From NCBI RefSeq assembly GCF_029350975.1, contig NZ_JARKMR010000002.1:248001-312000 (forward strand): a DNA stretch of 64,000 nucleotides, in the 5' to 3' direction. The position numbers and the translations under genes were made by a program. The notes beneath the pieces were generated by a model that was given only the letters and a program-made list of their open reading frames with translations, searched no databases and was not told the DNA's origin. Origin of the DNA: Maribacter zhoushanensis (GTDB lineage: Bacteria > Bacteroidota > Bacteroidia > Flavobacteriales > Flavobacteriaceae). Of the stretch, positions 1 through 8,768 are shown one piece after another (the stretch's first letter is position 1; the number at the start of each line of letters is the position of its first letter).

Positions 1-2
1 TG

Positions 3-299
3 GACTATCATTTAGAGGTTCAATTAAAAAGTACGTATAAGTTTCTTTTGAAGATGGATGATATGCATGCCGTTCAAAAAGAGATGATAAAGTTTCTTAG
101 AAGCTTAGGCGGTATCTATCCAAATCAGTTAAAAGCAGAATTTCAGAAGTTGTATAACGAACTTAAAAAGTACGAAGATCATCCGTACGAAAAAAGAGCT
201 TTCTTGTATTTAGACATTTTATCTTGGTTAGAGAGTCATTTACAGAATAAACCGGTATCTCAAATTATGCGAGAAAAAGCGTTGGCAAAATCACGTTAG
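3..299 (+). CDS. C-terminal part of a protein of unknown function (5' end outside window)
   Basis: The frame is open from the first complete codon at position 3, so the protein almost certainly begins upstream of the window; the TTG at 48 and ATG at 54 are probably internal codons. The visible ~98 residues are charged and helical (ELKKYEDHPYEKRAFLYLDI), with no transmembrane segment and no recognisable catalytic motif. It ends 8 bp before the EamA gene and probably shares its transcript. I do not recognise the family; a TPR- or HEAT-like helical protein is possible. Confidence 0.55.
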   Translation, partial: DYHLEVQLKSTYKFLLKMDDMHAVQKEMIKFLRSLGGIYPNQLKAEFQKLYNELKKYEDHPYEKRAFLYLDILSWLESHLQNKPVSQIMREKALAKSR

Positions 300-307
300 G
301 TTATTTT

Positions 308-1174
308 ATGGGGATGAACAATAATCACCTAAAACACTTATTGGAAATTAACCTTGCCATGCTTTTTATAGCTACATCTGGTGCGCTAGGTCGTTATGTT
401 CAGTTGCCTGTGCCAGTGGCAATAGGGGCTAGGGCAATATTGGCTTTTGTAGCATTGTTTCTATACTGTAAATGGAAGGGGTTCAGTTTAAAAATAGATA
501 GCAGAGATATTCCCGTAATTCTTCTTAGTGGAATATTAATGGGTGTTCACTGGGTAACTTATTTCTATGCGTTGAAATTATCAAATGTGGCAATTGGTAT
601 GCTATCTATATTTACCTACCCGGTAATTACGGCGTTTTTAGAACCTATACTTCTTAAGACTAAGTTTCAGTTAGTACATTTATTCCTTGCTGTTTTAGTG
701 CTCACGGGAATGTATTTTCTAAGTCCTACTTTAGATTTTGAAAATTCTTATACCATAGCTATTGGTTTTGGAGTGTTTTCAGCCCTGGCATATGCCCTGC
801 GTAATATTATATTGAAGAAAAAAGTTTCAAAATATAATGGCTCAATGCTGATGACATATCAGACTGCAATTGTGGGGATTATATTGTTTCCTTTTTTGTT
901 TACCATACCAGCAAATGCAATACTTAATCAATGGGAAGTATTGGTTGCACTTGCGGTATTAACAACGGCTATAGGTCATACCATGTTTTTAATGACATTC
1001 AAACATTTTAATATTACTACAGTAAGTATTTTAAGCAGCGTGCAGCCAGTTTATGGTATTTTAATAGGAGCTATTTTTCTATCTGAAATACCAAAAGGTA
1101 CTACTGTTTTGGGTGGAATATTGATTTTAAGTTCTGTGGTAATTGAAAGTATCCGTTCAAAAAAACCAACTTGA
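308..1174 (+). CDS. EamA/DMT-family transporter
   Basis: 288 residues made almost entirely of hydrophobic helices, about ten by eye in two similar halves of five, the duplicated EamA layout of drug/metabolite exporters. The GALGRYVQLPVPVAIGARA region in helix 1-2 and the EP motif of the first repeat (FLEPILL, near residue 111) fit the family. It acts in the inner membrane as a small-molecule exporter; the substrate cannot be predicted. The start is either ATG 308 or ATG 314 (MGMNNN). It follows the preceding gene by 8 bp and converges on the DUF4252 gene, with only about 10 bp between stops. Confidence 0.88.
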   Translation: MGMNNNHLKHLLEINLAMLFIATSGALGRYVQLPVPVAIGARAILAFVALFLYCKWKGFSLKIDSRDIPVILLSGILMGVHWVTYFYALKLSNVAIGMLSIFTYPVITAFLEPILLKTKFQLVHLFLAVLVLTGMYFLSPTLDFENSYTIAIGFGVFSALAYALRNIILKKKVSKYNGSMLMTYQTAIVGIILFPFLFTIPANAILNQWEVLVALAVLTTAIGHTMFLMTFKHFNITTVSILSSVQPVYGILIGAIFLSEIPKGTTVLGGILILSSVVIESIRSKKPT

Positions 1175-1184
1175 TTTTTTTGAT

Positions 1185-1715
1185 TTAATTTTGAGAATTA
1201 ATACCTGGTGTTCTGGCTCCGAACTGATTGATGATATTATCTCCAAATTTGGTAAACTGTTCGTTTTTTGCCATTTCCCTGACTTTTACAGGGTCAAAAT
1301 CACCATTGAAGTATAAAAATGAACCGGTTTGGCTATCGTTATTATAAATCAGTATTTCTTTGACCAAATTCTTTTTTTCCCTAATTGAAACTACGTTACG
1401 TTTTAAATCGTCATTCTTTCTAAAAACTTCAATAAAAGAATTTCCTGTAATTCCGTTCATTTGTTGATTTAAAAATTGGGTTTTACTAGAAGTTGTACTT
1501 GGAAACTGCATGTATCTTAAATCTTTAGTATTGCCAACCATAGCTTTCATCTCAGGAGAAATTTCACTGATCATAGATAGCATAAATTGGGGGACACGTA
1601 CAGCCGTTACTTGATTATCATTCTTATGGGCGTTATAAAAAGTATCAATAGAATTGTAACTACCGCAAGATGTGATCACAAACAATAAACTTAAGGCACA
1701 AAATTTCTTTAACAT
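1185..1715 (-). CDS. DUF4252-like lipoprotein
   Basis: The start at 1715 (MLKKFCALSLLFVITSC) gives a 176-residue protein with a lipoprotein signal peptide and lipobox cysteine near residue 17. A longer open frame from 1790 would add 25 non-signal residues and overlap rluA, so it is rejected. The body contains YFNGDFDPVKVREMA near the C-terminus, resembling the DUF4252 family of Bacteroidota envelope proteins, whose function is unknown. It lies downstream of the panB-lspA-rluA run on the same strand, 31 bp from rluA, and may be cotranscribed. Confidence 0.7.
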   Translation of the reverse strand: MLKKFCALSLLFVITSCGSYNSIDTFYNAHKNDNQVTAVRVPQFMLSMISEISPEMKAMVGNTKDLRYMQFPSTTSSKTQFLNQQMNGITGNSFIEVFRKNDDLKRNVVSIREKKNLVKEILIYNNDSQTGSFLYFNGDFDPVKVREMAKNEQFTKFGDNIINQFGARTPGINSQN

Positions 1716-1746
1716 GGTTATAGTGTTTGTGCTAAAAGTAAGAAAA

Positions 1747-2445
1747 TTAAAGACACGCATTCCAAATGGGGTCATTTGGCGGAGGAGCAATTATTTCTAG
1801 AGGCACTTTCTTTACAGGATGCATCAATCTCAGTTTTCTGGCATGTAAATGTATACTGCCATCGGCATTACTTCTGTTAAAACCGTATTTTAAGTCCCCT
1901 TTTATAGGGCTGCCAATTGCAGTAAGCTGTGATCTTATTTGATGATGGCGACCAGTTTCAAGATCAACTTCCAAAAGAAAATATCGATCTAGTTTTTTTA
2001 AAATCCGGTAGGTTAAAATTGCTTTTTTACTATCAGGAACCTCTTTAATGTTAGCGTAAGATTTATTTTGTTTTGTGTTTCGCTTCATATAATGTACCAG
2101 TCTTTTTTCTGGAACATTAGGACTGTTTTTTACAATAGCCCAATAGGTTTTTTTGGCATCTTTTTCAGCAAACATTTTATTTAACCTAGGTAATGCTTTA
2201 GATGTTTTGGCAAAAACTACAACACCAGATGTCGGGCGGTCCAAACGATGTACAACACCTAAGTATACATTGCCCGGTTTGTTGTGCTTCTTTTTAAGGT
2301 AAGCCTTAACAGTGTCACTTAATGGTATGTCTCCGGTTTTGTCGCCTTGTACAATATCTCCAGGACGTTTATTAATAACAATCAAATGGTTGTCTTCTAA
2401 TAATACTTGAAGATTATTTACGGTAGAATGTTGTTTTTTTGACAA
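1747..2445 (-). CDS. RluA-family RNA pseudouridine synthase
   Basis: 232 residues with the RluA/RsuA catalytic signature HRLDRPTSG, in which Asp69 is the expected catalytic aspartate that isomerises uridine to pseudouridine in rRNA or tRNA. Flanking elements also match (LEDNHLIVINKRPG at the N-terminus, ETGRHHQIRSQL at about 164-175). There is no S4 domain. At about 230 residues it is a short RluA-type enzyme of the TruC/RluC-like group; the target position is not inferable. It lies 34 bp downstream of lspA on the same strand. Confidence 0.9.
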   Translation of the reverse strand: MSKKQHSTVNNLQVLLEDNHLIVINKRPGDIVQGDKTGDIPLSDTVKAYLKKKHNKPGNVYLGVVHRLDRPTSGVVVFAKTSKALPRLNKMFAEKDAKKTYWAIVKNSPNVPEKRLVHYMKRNTKQNKSYANIKEVPDSKKAILTYRILKKLDRYFLLEVDLETGRHHQIRSQLTAIGSPIKGDLKYGFNRSNADGSIHLHARKLRLMHPVKKVPLEIIAPPPNDPIWNACL

Positions 2446-2479
2446 ATTTCTGTCTTATCTTATTAATCGTTTGAACTAC

Positions 2480-2977
2480 TTAAATTGCCGGTTTCTTTCC
2501 TCTTGCTATTAAAAATACAAACATAAAAACACCAATAGTAACGGCGACGTCTGCAATATTGAATATACCCGTTCTAAAAATACCTAACCTAAATTGAAAG
2601 AAATCTGTAACAGAACCATATGCAATACGGTCAATTAGATTTCCTAGTCCGCCACCTATTACCAAGGCAAACGCAACAAGCAATAAAAGATTTAAGTTTG
2701 GTTTACTCATTATTCTGTAGAGCATTATCAATAACAATAACATTGGTAATGCCTGTAGAAGTAATCTTTTTAAAATAGGAGAGAAGTCTTGTCCAAAACC
2801 TAACATTGCTCCTGTATTTTCAACATTTGTTAGGATTAAATGATTTTTAATGACAGGTATAAAAACTTCTGGTTCTACTTTTTGGCGAGTTAATTCTTTA
2901 GATACCTGATCACAACCAACCGTCATTAAAACAATGATTAGAATCAAGAACTTACTAAAGTTTTTAGAACGCCTCAA
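2480..2977 (-). CDS. lspA: Signal peptidase II (lipoprotein signal peptidase)
   Basis: 165 residues with four transmembrane helices. It carries the LspA motifs: NTGAMLGFG after helix 1, GNLIDRIAYGSVTDFFQF, and FNIADVAVTIG. The Asp of VTDFF and the Asp of NIADV form the catalytic aspartate pair of aspartyl peptidase family A8. It cleaves prolipoproteins at the lipobox cysteine after lipidation, consistent with the many lipoproteins encoded in this window. It is 15 bp downstream of panB, so cotranscription is likely. Confidence 0.93.
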   Translation of the reverse strand: MRRSKNFSKFLILIIVLMTVGCDQVSKELTRQKVEPEVFIPVIKNHLILTNVENTGAMLGFGQDFSPILKRLLLQALPMLLLLIMLYRIMSKPNLNLLLLVAFALVIGGGLGNLIDRIAYGSVTDFFQFRLGIFRTGIFNIADVAVTIGVFMFVFLIARGKKPAI

Positions 2978-2992
2978 AAAGTATATTATTTT

Positions 2993-3811
2993 TTAATATT
3001 GCTCTTCGTCATTTGGAAAATCTTGACTTTTTACATCACTAACATAATTAGAAATTGCATTACCCATTTCTTCGTAAAGATTCATATATCTACGTAAAAA
3101 GCGAGGGTTGAATTCATGGGTCATTCCTAAAAGATCGTGCACAACCAATACTTGTCCGTCAGCATGCTTTCCACCGCCAATTCCTATGGTTGGTATGGTT
3201 AAGCTTTCAGAAACTTTTTTGGTAAGTTGAGCAGGTATTTTTTCTAGTACCAAACCAAAACATCCTAGTTTCTCTAGTAGTTTTGCATCTTCCATTAGTT
3301 TTTCTGCTTCTTCCTCTTCTTTGGCACGAACAGTGTATGTTCCAAATTTATAGATAGATTGTGGGGTTAAACCTAAATGCCCCATAACAGGTATACCAGC
3401 AGCAAGAATTCTTTTAACCGACTCTTTTATCTCTGCGCCACCTTCTAATTTAACGGCATGGGCACCACTTTCTTTCATAATCCTAATGGCTGAACGTAGA
3501 GCTTCTTTAGGGTCGCTTTGGTAACTTCCAAAGGGTAGGTCAACAACAACTAAAGCCCTGTCTATAGCTCTAATAACAGAAGATGCATGATAAATCATTT
3601 GATCTAAAGTGATAGGCAGTGTTGTTTCGTGACCGGCCATTACATTACTGGCAGAATCACCAACTAAAATTACATCTACCTTGGCCGCATCAACAATTTT
3701 GGCCATTGAATAATCATATGCGGTAAGCATGGAAATTTTCTCTCCATTTTTTTTCATTTCCACTAATGATTTTACCGTGACTCTTTTATATTCTTTTTTA
3801 GCTACAGACAT
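2993..3811 (-). CDS. panB: 3-methyl-2-oxobutanoate hydroxymethyltransferase
   Basis: 272 residues, the usual PanB length. It adds a hydroxymethyl group from 5,10-methylene-THF to 2-oxoisovalerate, giving ketopantoate for pantothenate and CoA synthesis. Diagnostic segments are [57 protein letters not shown] and PTIGIGGG. It is a cytosolic TIM barrel with a Mg site. It leads the minus-strand run panB-lspA-rluA-DUF4252; lspA follows after 15 bp. Confidence 0.95.
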   Translation of the reverse strand: MSVAKKEYKRVTVKSLVEMKKNGEKISMLTAYDYSMAKIVDAAKVDVILVGDSASNVMAGHETTLPITLDQMIYHASSVIRAIDRALVVVDLPFGSYQSDPKEALRSAIRIMKESGAHAVKLEGGAEIKESVKRILAAGIPVMGHLGLTPQSIYKFGTYTVRAKEEEEAEKLMEDAKLLEKLGCFGLVLEKIPAQLTKKVSESLTIPTIGIGGGKHADGQVLVVHDLLGMTHEFNPRFLRRYMNLYEEMGNAISNYVSDVKSQDFPNDEEQY

Positions 3812-3910
3812 ATTCTATTATTGATTAAGAGCCATAAAAGTAAGGAGTTTTAATGAGAATTAGTGCTACCTAAATAGAATCCATTTAAAAGTGTTCTTTT
3901 AGAATTTGAT

Positions 3911-3918
3911 TATTTTTG
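3911..3918 (+). promoter_or_regulatory. Candidate -7 promoter element for the NTF2-like gene
   Basis: TATTTTTG matches the Bacteroidota -7 consensus TAnnTTTG, 27 bp upstream of the ATG at 3945. No clear TTG -33 box stands at the expected distance. Support is by pattern and position only. Confidence 0.35.
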
Positions 3919-3944
3919 CTGCAACCAACTTTTTATAAGGACCT

Positions 3945-4421
3945 ATGAAATATTTCGCTTTGTTATTGCCATTTTTATATGTAAACATAATTAATGCACA
4001 AATAGATGAAGAAGTAAAAGTTAAGTACGCAGTTGAGACCTTTTTTTACGCATTAAATGGTAAAAATGAATTTGCAATGAAAGGTGTTGTAGATACCGAT
4101 GTAAAAATGCAAACGGTAAATTTAAGTGTATTAGGTAATATGATTGTTCGAAATACGAATTTTAATGATTTAATAAACTTCATGATAACCACGCCAGATT
4201 CTATACCCTTTCATGAAAAGATACTGGATTATAAAATTCAAATAGATGGCGGCATGGCTCATGTTTGGGTACCGTATGAATTTTGGTACAATGGTGAATT
4301 CAGTCATTGCGGTGTTAATTCATTTCAGCTATTTAAAGAAAAAGATGCTTGGAAAATCATTTATTTGGTTGATTCTAGAAGAAGAGAAGATTGTGATTCT
4401 GCTCCTTCTAAAAGCGAATAA
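3945..4421 (+). CDS. Secreted NTF2/SnoaL-like protein
   Basis: 158 residues with an N-terminal signal peptide (MKYFALLLPFLYVNIINAQ, predicted cut after the NAQ). The mature part has the alpha-helix plus curved sheet pattern of NTF2-like folds: VKYAVETFFYALNGKNEFAMKGVVDTD at the start, AHVWVPYEFWYNGEF in the middle, and FQLFKEKDAWKIIYLVDSRR at the end. These are usually periplasmic small-ligand or accessory proteins in Bacteroidota. No catalytic residues are evident. It converges on the ThuA gene with a 1 bp gap. Confidence 0.7.
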   Translation: MKYFALLLPFLYVNIINAQIDEEVKVKYAVETFFYALNGKNEFAMKGVVDTDVKMQTVNLSVLGNMIVRNTNFNDLINFMITTPDSIPFHEKILDYKIQIDGGMAHVWVPYEFWYNGEFSHCGVNSFQLFKEKDAWKIIYLVDSRRREDCDSAPSKSE

Positions 4422-4422
4422 T

Positions 4423-5466
4423 CTATTTCCAAGTTCGTGAACTAGTAGCGTTGACAGAGGGGAAATCTTTAGGTAGCTCTTGTGTAACTTGTCCGGTAGC
4501 TGCCCATTCTGCACCTCTTTGTAAAGTAGTAATAAACCCAACACATTCCATAGAATAGTCAAAATGTCCAAGTGTAGAATGAAAAACTCTTCCTTGACCA
4601 TAGTTGATTGTCATAAGTTGAGGAACGTTTTGTCCTAAGCCTGTTACATTTGGGTCCCATGGTGGTGCATTTTTTTCAACGTCAGCAAATGCGGTCGCTA
4701 ATATTGTTGCATTTTCAAATGGACCTCTCATGCGCTCGTACATTTCATCTGGCGTATGTAACCATTTTTCAGGAATACCTTTCATTATAGGGTGTTCTGG
4801 TGCTCTTGTGGTTAAAACAAATTCATATTCAGGTCCGTGAGAACCACAAACTCCTTCAGAAGGGTCCTTTACTAATTCGCCTGCTTCATTGTAATAAACA
4901 TAAGGTCCTGTTTTCTCATCACGACCGCCCCATGCTCCTAGGCCAATCATTTTATTATATTCTTCCCATTTTCCCCAGGCATTATTAGCTGCATGAATTA
5001 CAACTAAACCACCACCGTTTTTCATATATTCCTCAAAATTCTTCCTGGTTTGTTCTGGCCATAGTGGGGAATTTTCACCCAAGTTAGAGATTATAACATC
5101 GTAGTCGTTAAAGTCAAATTTAAAAGTCGATGTTTTAATTGGGCTATTAGATAAATGATAGGTCTTATCATTAAGTGGATAAGTTTCTATAAATGAATTA
5201 TAGCTTTCCGGTCTGTTTTGGTTGTATTTCATTCCTAGCCAAACGGAATCCATACGGTATACATCAACAGTGAAAATAGCTGTTTGTTCTAGATAATCTT
5301 TCATCATCATGGTAGTTTTAGGCCAGACATAATGATTGTTTGTTCCGTCAATAATTAATGCTTTTAATTTTACTGGAGCTTGCTCGTTTTGTACAACTTC
5401 TTTCTTCTTCTTGCCGCATGAAACCATACTAATGGATAATAGAACAACTGCAATTAAATATTTCAT
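4423..5466 (-). CDS. ThuA-domain lipoprotein
   Basis: 347 residues with a lipoprotein signal (LLSISMVSCGKKKK). The rest is a ThuA-like glutamine-amidotransferase-fold domain: ALIIDGTNNHYVW, YDVIISNLGENSPLW, GGGLVVIHAANNAWGKW and GQGRVFHSTLGH. ThuA proteins are linked to trehalose/sugar utilisation and to polysaccharide loci in Bacteroidota; the reaction is not established for this subgroup. The lipoprotein anchor places it on the periplasmic side. No sugar-utilisation genes are adjacent, so the substrate is open. Confidence 0.82.
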   Translation of the reverse strand: MKYLIAVVLLSISMVSCGKKKKEVVQNEQAPVKLKALIIDGTNNHYVWPKTTMMMKDYLEQTAIFTVDVYRMDSVWLGMKYNQNRPESYNSFIETYPLNDKTYHLSNSPIKTSTFKFDFNDYDVIISNLGENSPLWPEQTRKNFEEYMKNGGGLVVIHAANNAWGKWEEYNKMIGLGAWGGRDEKTGPYVYYNEAGELVKDPSEGVCGSHGPEYEFVLTTRAPEHPIMKGIPEKWLHTPDEMYERMRGPFENATILATAFADVEKNAPPWDPNVTGLGQNVPQLMTINYGQGRVFHSTLGHFDYSMECVGFITTLQRGAEWAATGQVTQELPKDFPSVNATSSRTWK

Positions 5467-5627
5467 AAAGGAATTTATTATGGATATAATATGTTTGCTT
5501 TAAATGTACATGAACGAGTTAAGATGGCAAAAAAAATTAGAAGAATAAGTAAGTTAGTAAAAAGCAGAATTCTTTTGCGATAGATAAAAACTGCTATTAA
5601 ATTAGCATAAATTTAAAACTGTAAAAA

Positions 5628-6158
5628 ATGAAAATATTAGGTATAGGCTCTAGAATATTACATGCTGAATATGGAAAAGGCGTTATTACAAACGTATCTA
5701 GTAATATGTATTGGGTAACGTTTATGGATAAGGGATTGGAGACTATAGAAGTAGATTCTGATTTTGAAGTAATAGAGGCTATAGATGGTGAAATTGACAC
5801 GGTTAGCTTTTTTGATGTAGAGAGCTCTTTAGTCTCTATTTTACAAAAATGGAGTGATGCTACGCAGCGTGTTGCCATTGCAGATAAATGGAAAGGCGGG
5901 AATCTAATTTTAGAGCCAGGTGAAGCAGGGATGAGCAATAAAGAAATCCCGATCAATACTTTCTTTCATAAAATAGTGATGGTACGTGACCGTATACGTG
6001 TCATGGAACAGAAAATAAATTCAAGTAAGAATTTAGATGATCAAGAAAAAATAGATTTACAACAATACATTACAAGAATCTACGGAAGCTTAACCACTTT
6101 TAATGTTCTTTTTAAAGCAAAAAGTGACCATTTTGTAGGAGAAAAGTCTGGTAAATAA
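5628..6158 (+). CDS. Conserved hypothetical protein with Tudor/CarD-like N-terminus
   Basis: 176 residues, no signal peptide or membrane helix. Residues 5-45 (GIGSRILHAEYGKGVITNVS, then YWVTFMDKGLETIEVD) look like the small beta-barrel seen in CarD/UvrD Tudor-like domains, which bind RNA polymerase or other proteins. The C-terminal half is helical and charged (VMEQKINSSKNLDDQEKIDL). That suggests a cytosolic protein-interaction role, but this is fold-level inference. It is followed by a strong hairpin with a T-tract. Confidence 0.6.
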   Translation: MKILGIGSRILHAEYGKGVITNVSSNMYWVTFMDKGLETIEVDSDFEVIEAIDGEIDTVSFFDVESSLVSILQKWSDATQRVAIADKWKGGNLILEPGEAGMSNKEIPINTFFHKIVMVRDRIRVMEQKINSSKNLDDQEKIDLQQYITRIYGSLTTFNVLFKAKSDHFVGEKSGK

Positions 6159-6196
6159 TTTGTTCTTTGAAGGATTAGGAGGCTACAACTTTAAAG

Positions 6197-6284
6197 AATA
6201 ACCATTTTTCTTAAAAATGCTCAATTCGGTGCTGTTTTGAGATATTTTTAAGAACGATGGTTTTTTTATTTCTCAATGGTTATT
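6197..6284 (+). terminator. Terminator-like hairpin with a possible alternative (antiterminator) pairing before kdgK
   Basis: A 19-nt arm at 6200-6218 pairs with 6244-6262 (17 Watson-Crick pairs plus one GU), with an inner CTCAA/TTGAG stem, and runs straight into seven T at 6261-6267. This fits an intrinsic terminator for the upstream gene. The foot of the 5' arm, AATAACCATT (6197-6206), is also perfectly complementary to AATGGTTATT at 6275-6284, just before the kdgK start. Two mutually exclusive structures are therefore possible, as in an attenuator. Confidence 0.6.
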
Positions 6285-6302
6285 TTAGGTAAAAATTAGA
6301 AA

Positions 6303-7307
6303 ATGGGTCAAATAATTACGTTCGGCGAAGTACTAATGCGCATATCGCCAAGAGGCAACAAAAAGTTTATGCAATCTAATATTGCAGAATTTTATTTTGG
6401 TGGTACAGAATTGAATGTGGGTATATCCATTGCTAATTTTGGGGGTAACGTAAAGCATATAAGTGCAGTTTCCGAAGATTTTATTGGTGATACTGCCATA
6501 TCATATATCAGAAAATTTGGAGTAAGTACTTCCTCGATTGTACGTTCTAGAAGACCTTTGGGCGTATACTTTTTAGAAGTTGGGGCGGTCATGAGACCTA
6601 GCCAAATATCATATAATAGATCGCATTCCTCATTTTCTGAAATTTTGCCCGCTATGGTAGACTGGGAAAAAGCACTAAGAAAAGGAAATTGGATGCACTG
6701 GACCGGTATAACACCGGCATTAACAAAAGGTGCTAATGATACTTTAAAAGAAGGGTTAAAATTGGCAAGGGAAAAGGGAATAACGGTTTCTGCGGATCCT
6801 ACCTACAGAAGTGGTCTTTGGAATTACGGAGAAGATCCTAAAAAAGCTTTGACCGAGTTATTGCATTATTCAAATATTTTCATTGGTGGTATCAACGAAA
6901 TAAATGAGGTGTTGGGTACAAATTACAGTTACTCTAATGAAGATTTCAAAGAAGCCAGTCAAGAGCTTATGAAAGAGTTTCCTTCCATAGAAAAAGTGTT
7001 CGATAAAATACGGACCTCTTTAAATGCTTCTTGGCATAAAATCAGGGCAAGAATGTGGAACGGTATAGAATTTAGGGAAACCGAAGATTTGGATATCACC
7101 CACATAGTAGATCGTATAGGTACAGGAGATGCTTTTGCTGCAGGTCTGATATATGGTTTACAGCATTATGATGATTACAAGGCTATGTTGTTTGCATGTG
7201 CGGCCTGTGCATTAAAACATACTTACGAAGGTGATGTAAATTATAGTAATGTCGATGATGTTGTTAGAATTATAGAGGGTAATATTTCGGGTAGGTTTGT
7301 ACGTTAA
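6303..7307 (+). CDS. kdgK: PfkB-family sugar kinase, probable 2-keto-3-deoxygluconate kinase
   Basis: 334 residues of the ribokinase/PfkB fold. The N-terminus GQIITFGEVLMRISP and FGGTELNVGISIANFGG form the substrate site; DRIGTGDAFAAGL carries the anion hole and catalytic base Asp276. The pattern matches bacterial KDG kinases (phosphorylation of 2-keto-3-deoxygluconate in uronate/alginate/pectin catabolism), though a fructokinase-type substrate is not excluded. It is monocistronic here, with no uronate genes next to it. The start is only about 35 bp after a terminator-like hairpin, so expression may be set by readthrough. Confidence 0.82.
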   Translation: MGQIITFGEVLMRISPRGNKKFMQSNIAEFYFGGTELNVGISIANFGGNVKHISAVSEDFIGDTAISYIRKFGVSTSSIVRSRRPLGVYFLEVGAVMRPSQISYNRSHSSFSEILPAMVDWEKALRKGNWMHWTGITPALTKGANDTLKEGLKLAREKGITVSADPTYRSGLWNYGEDPKKALTELLHYSNIFIGGINEINEVLGTNYSYSNEDFKEASQELMKEFPSIEKVFDKIRTSLNASWHKIRARMWNGIEFRETEDLDITHIVDRIGTGDAFAAGLIYGLQHYDDYKAMLFACAACALKHTYEGDVNYSNVDDVVRIIEGNISGRFVR

Positions 7308-7349
7308 ACCAATGCATTGCATTAAGCAGGATATTTAAGGTCGGCCTAA

Positions 7350-7727
7350 TTAAATATCGATAATTTTTAAGGTACGTTCCAATAACTCTTTTGCTATACT
7401 GTGTTCTATATTGTATTCACTCAAATTTAGTACGGGATTTGGGAAGCTAACGTTTATAGAGCCATTATCCTCTTCTGCAACAACTACCTTGATTGGAATT
7501 TCATTAATAGCTAAGATGTCTTGCGCTGTAATTTTTTGAATATAGTCGGGATGAAAAAATAATAGTTGTTTTAAAGGCTTAATAACAACACCGTGTTTAC
7601 TAACTATATTTTGAGTATCGATTTCATGAAGTAATAGAAAGCCGCTAGATAAAACGTTGTTACGTATTGTTTCATAAACTTCAGTAAATGGCGCGTTAAT
7701 TGATTTTGAAATTATGGCACTTTTCAT
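7350..7727 (-). CDS. DUF302-domain protein
   Basis: 125 residues. The pattern (GVVIKPLKQLLFFHPDYIQKI, then LAINEIPIKVVVAEEDNGSINVSF in two parts of one sheet) matches DUF302, a small alpha/beta fold of unknown function, often in envelope or stress contexts. There is no signal peptide, so it is probably cytosolic. Usual DUF302 length. It is 35 bp downstream of the hydrolase at 7763 on the same strand, so it may be the last gene of that run. Confidence 0.75.
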   Translation of the reverse strand: MKSAIISKSINAPFTEVYETIRNNVLSSGFLLLHEIDTQNIVSKHGVVIKPLKQLLFFHPDYIQKITAQDILAINEIPIKVVVAEEDNGSINVSFPNPVLNLSEYNIEHSIAKELLERTLKIIDI

Positions 7728-7762
7728 GAGTCGCTATTTGTTATATGATTTGGTAATATGTA

Positions 7763-8734
7763 TTAATTTCTACTTAAAAAATCTAAAATGAGCTTTCCTA
7801 TCTCTCTAGTTTTCTCCTCAGCTGCAAAATGACCGGCATCGAGCAAGTGTAATTCAGCATTTGGTACATCTTTAAGGTAAGCTTCTGCACCTTTGTAATT
7901 GAATTTCAAATCCTTTTTACCCCAAGCAATCAACGTTTTTGGTTGTGTTTCCCTTAGCATTTTTTGCCATTTAGGGTAACGGATTAAATTGGTGTTATAG
8001 TCTTGGAAAAGCTGTACCTGAATCTTACGGTCTTTATCTGAAGTTAAAAAGGCAAGGTCATGCACCCACGCATCCGGACTTTGAATGTTGATGTTTGTAC
8101 TATCCAAATCAAACAAATATTGTTTGTTGATAATAGCATCTCTGCCAGTTAAACTATACAAAAAATCATATTTTTCTTTCGAGGTATCTGTTTGTGCAGT
8201 TCTAAAAAAGTCTTGCCGCTGTGGTGTTAATCCGTCTAAGTAAGTATTTGCATTTTGGACTATTAAGGCTTTAATTCTACTAGGGTCTTTCATCATCATT
8301 CTATATCCAACAGGAGCTCCAAAATCTTGCATGTACATCACATACTTGTCTATTTTTAGGTGATTAAGAAGCTTTTCGGAATAAGCAGCCAACAAATCAA
8401 ATGTATATGTAGTAGTCTCAGGGTCTAAATGAGTACTATAGCCAGAACCTAAATTATCTGGAGCAATAACATGGTATTGGGTTGCCAGCAAAGGAATTAG
8501 ATTTCTATAGGAATGGGAAGATGAAGGGTAACCGTGCAACAATACAATTGTTGGTTTGGTGATATCTCCAGCTTCTCTGTAGAAAAGCTGTACACTATCA
8601 ATTTTTGCGTAGTTATAGGTAGTTGAAGGAGGTAAAACGTATTCCGTTTTTTGTACGTTCAATTTATGCTCCTTTGCATCAGTAAATGCAAATAACGTTA
8701 GTGTTAATATAAGTAGCGCAATATAATGTTTCAT
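7763..8734 (-). CDS. Secreted alpha/beta hydrolase (epoxide-hydrolase/dehalogenase superfamily), copy 1
   Basis: 323 residues with a Sec signal peptide (MKHYIALLILTLTLFAFTDA). Alpha/beta hydrolase motifs: oxyanion-hole region VLLHGYPSSSHSY, nucleophile elbow YMQDFGAPVG with Asp137, and catalytic His in DAGHFAAEE. An Asp nucleophile is shared by haloalkane dehalogenases and epoxide hydrolases, but the residue after it is Phe instead of the halide-binding Trp of classical dehalogenases. It is a diverged tandem relative of the gene at 8769, probably cotranscribed. Substrate unknown; periplasmic or secreted. Confidence 0.8.
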   Translation of the reverse strand: MKHYIALLILTLTLFAFTDAKEHKLNVQKTEYVLPPSTTYNYAKIDSVQLFYREAGDITKPTIVLLHGYPSSSHSYRNLIPLLATQYHVIAPDNLGSGYSTHLDPETTTYTFDLLAAYSEKLLNHLKIDKYVMYMQDFGAPVGYRMMMKDPSRIKALIVQNANTYLDGLTPQRQDFFRTAQTDTSKEKYDFLYSLTGRDAIINKQYLFDLDSTNINIQSPDAWVHDLAFLTSDKDRKIQVQLFQDYNTNLIRYPKWQKMLRETQPKTLIAWGKKDLKFNYKGAEAYLKDVPNAELHLLDAGHFAAEEKTREIGKLILDFLSRN

Positions 8735-8768
8735 AGGTACAGCTTAAGATTTGTAAAGATATGGTCGT

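Noticed and set aside
1716..1790. Longer start of the DUF4252 lipoprotein at 1790
   Set aside because: It would overlap rluA and place the lipoprotein signal inside the protein.
4329..4601. Antisense open frame of 90 codons over the NTF2-like and ThuA genes
   Set aside because: It is explained by the real genes in other frames and has no domain pattern.
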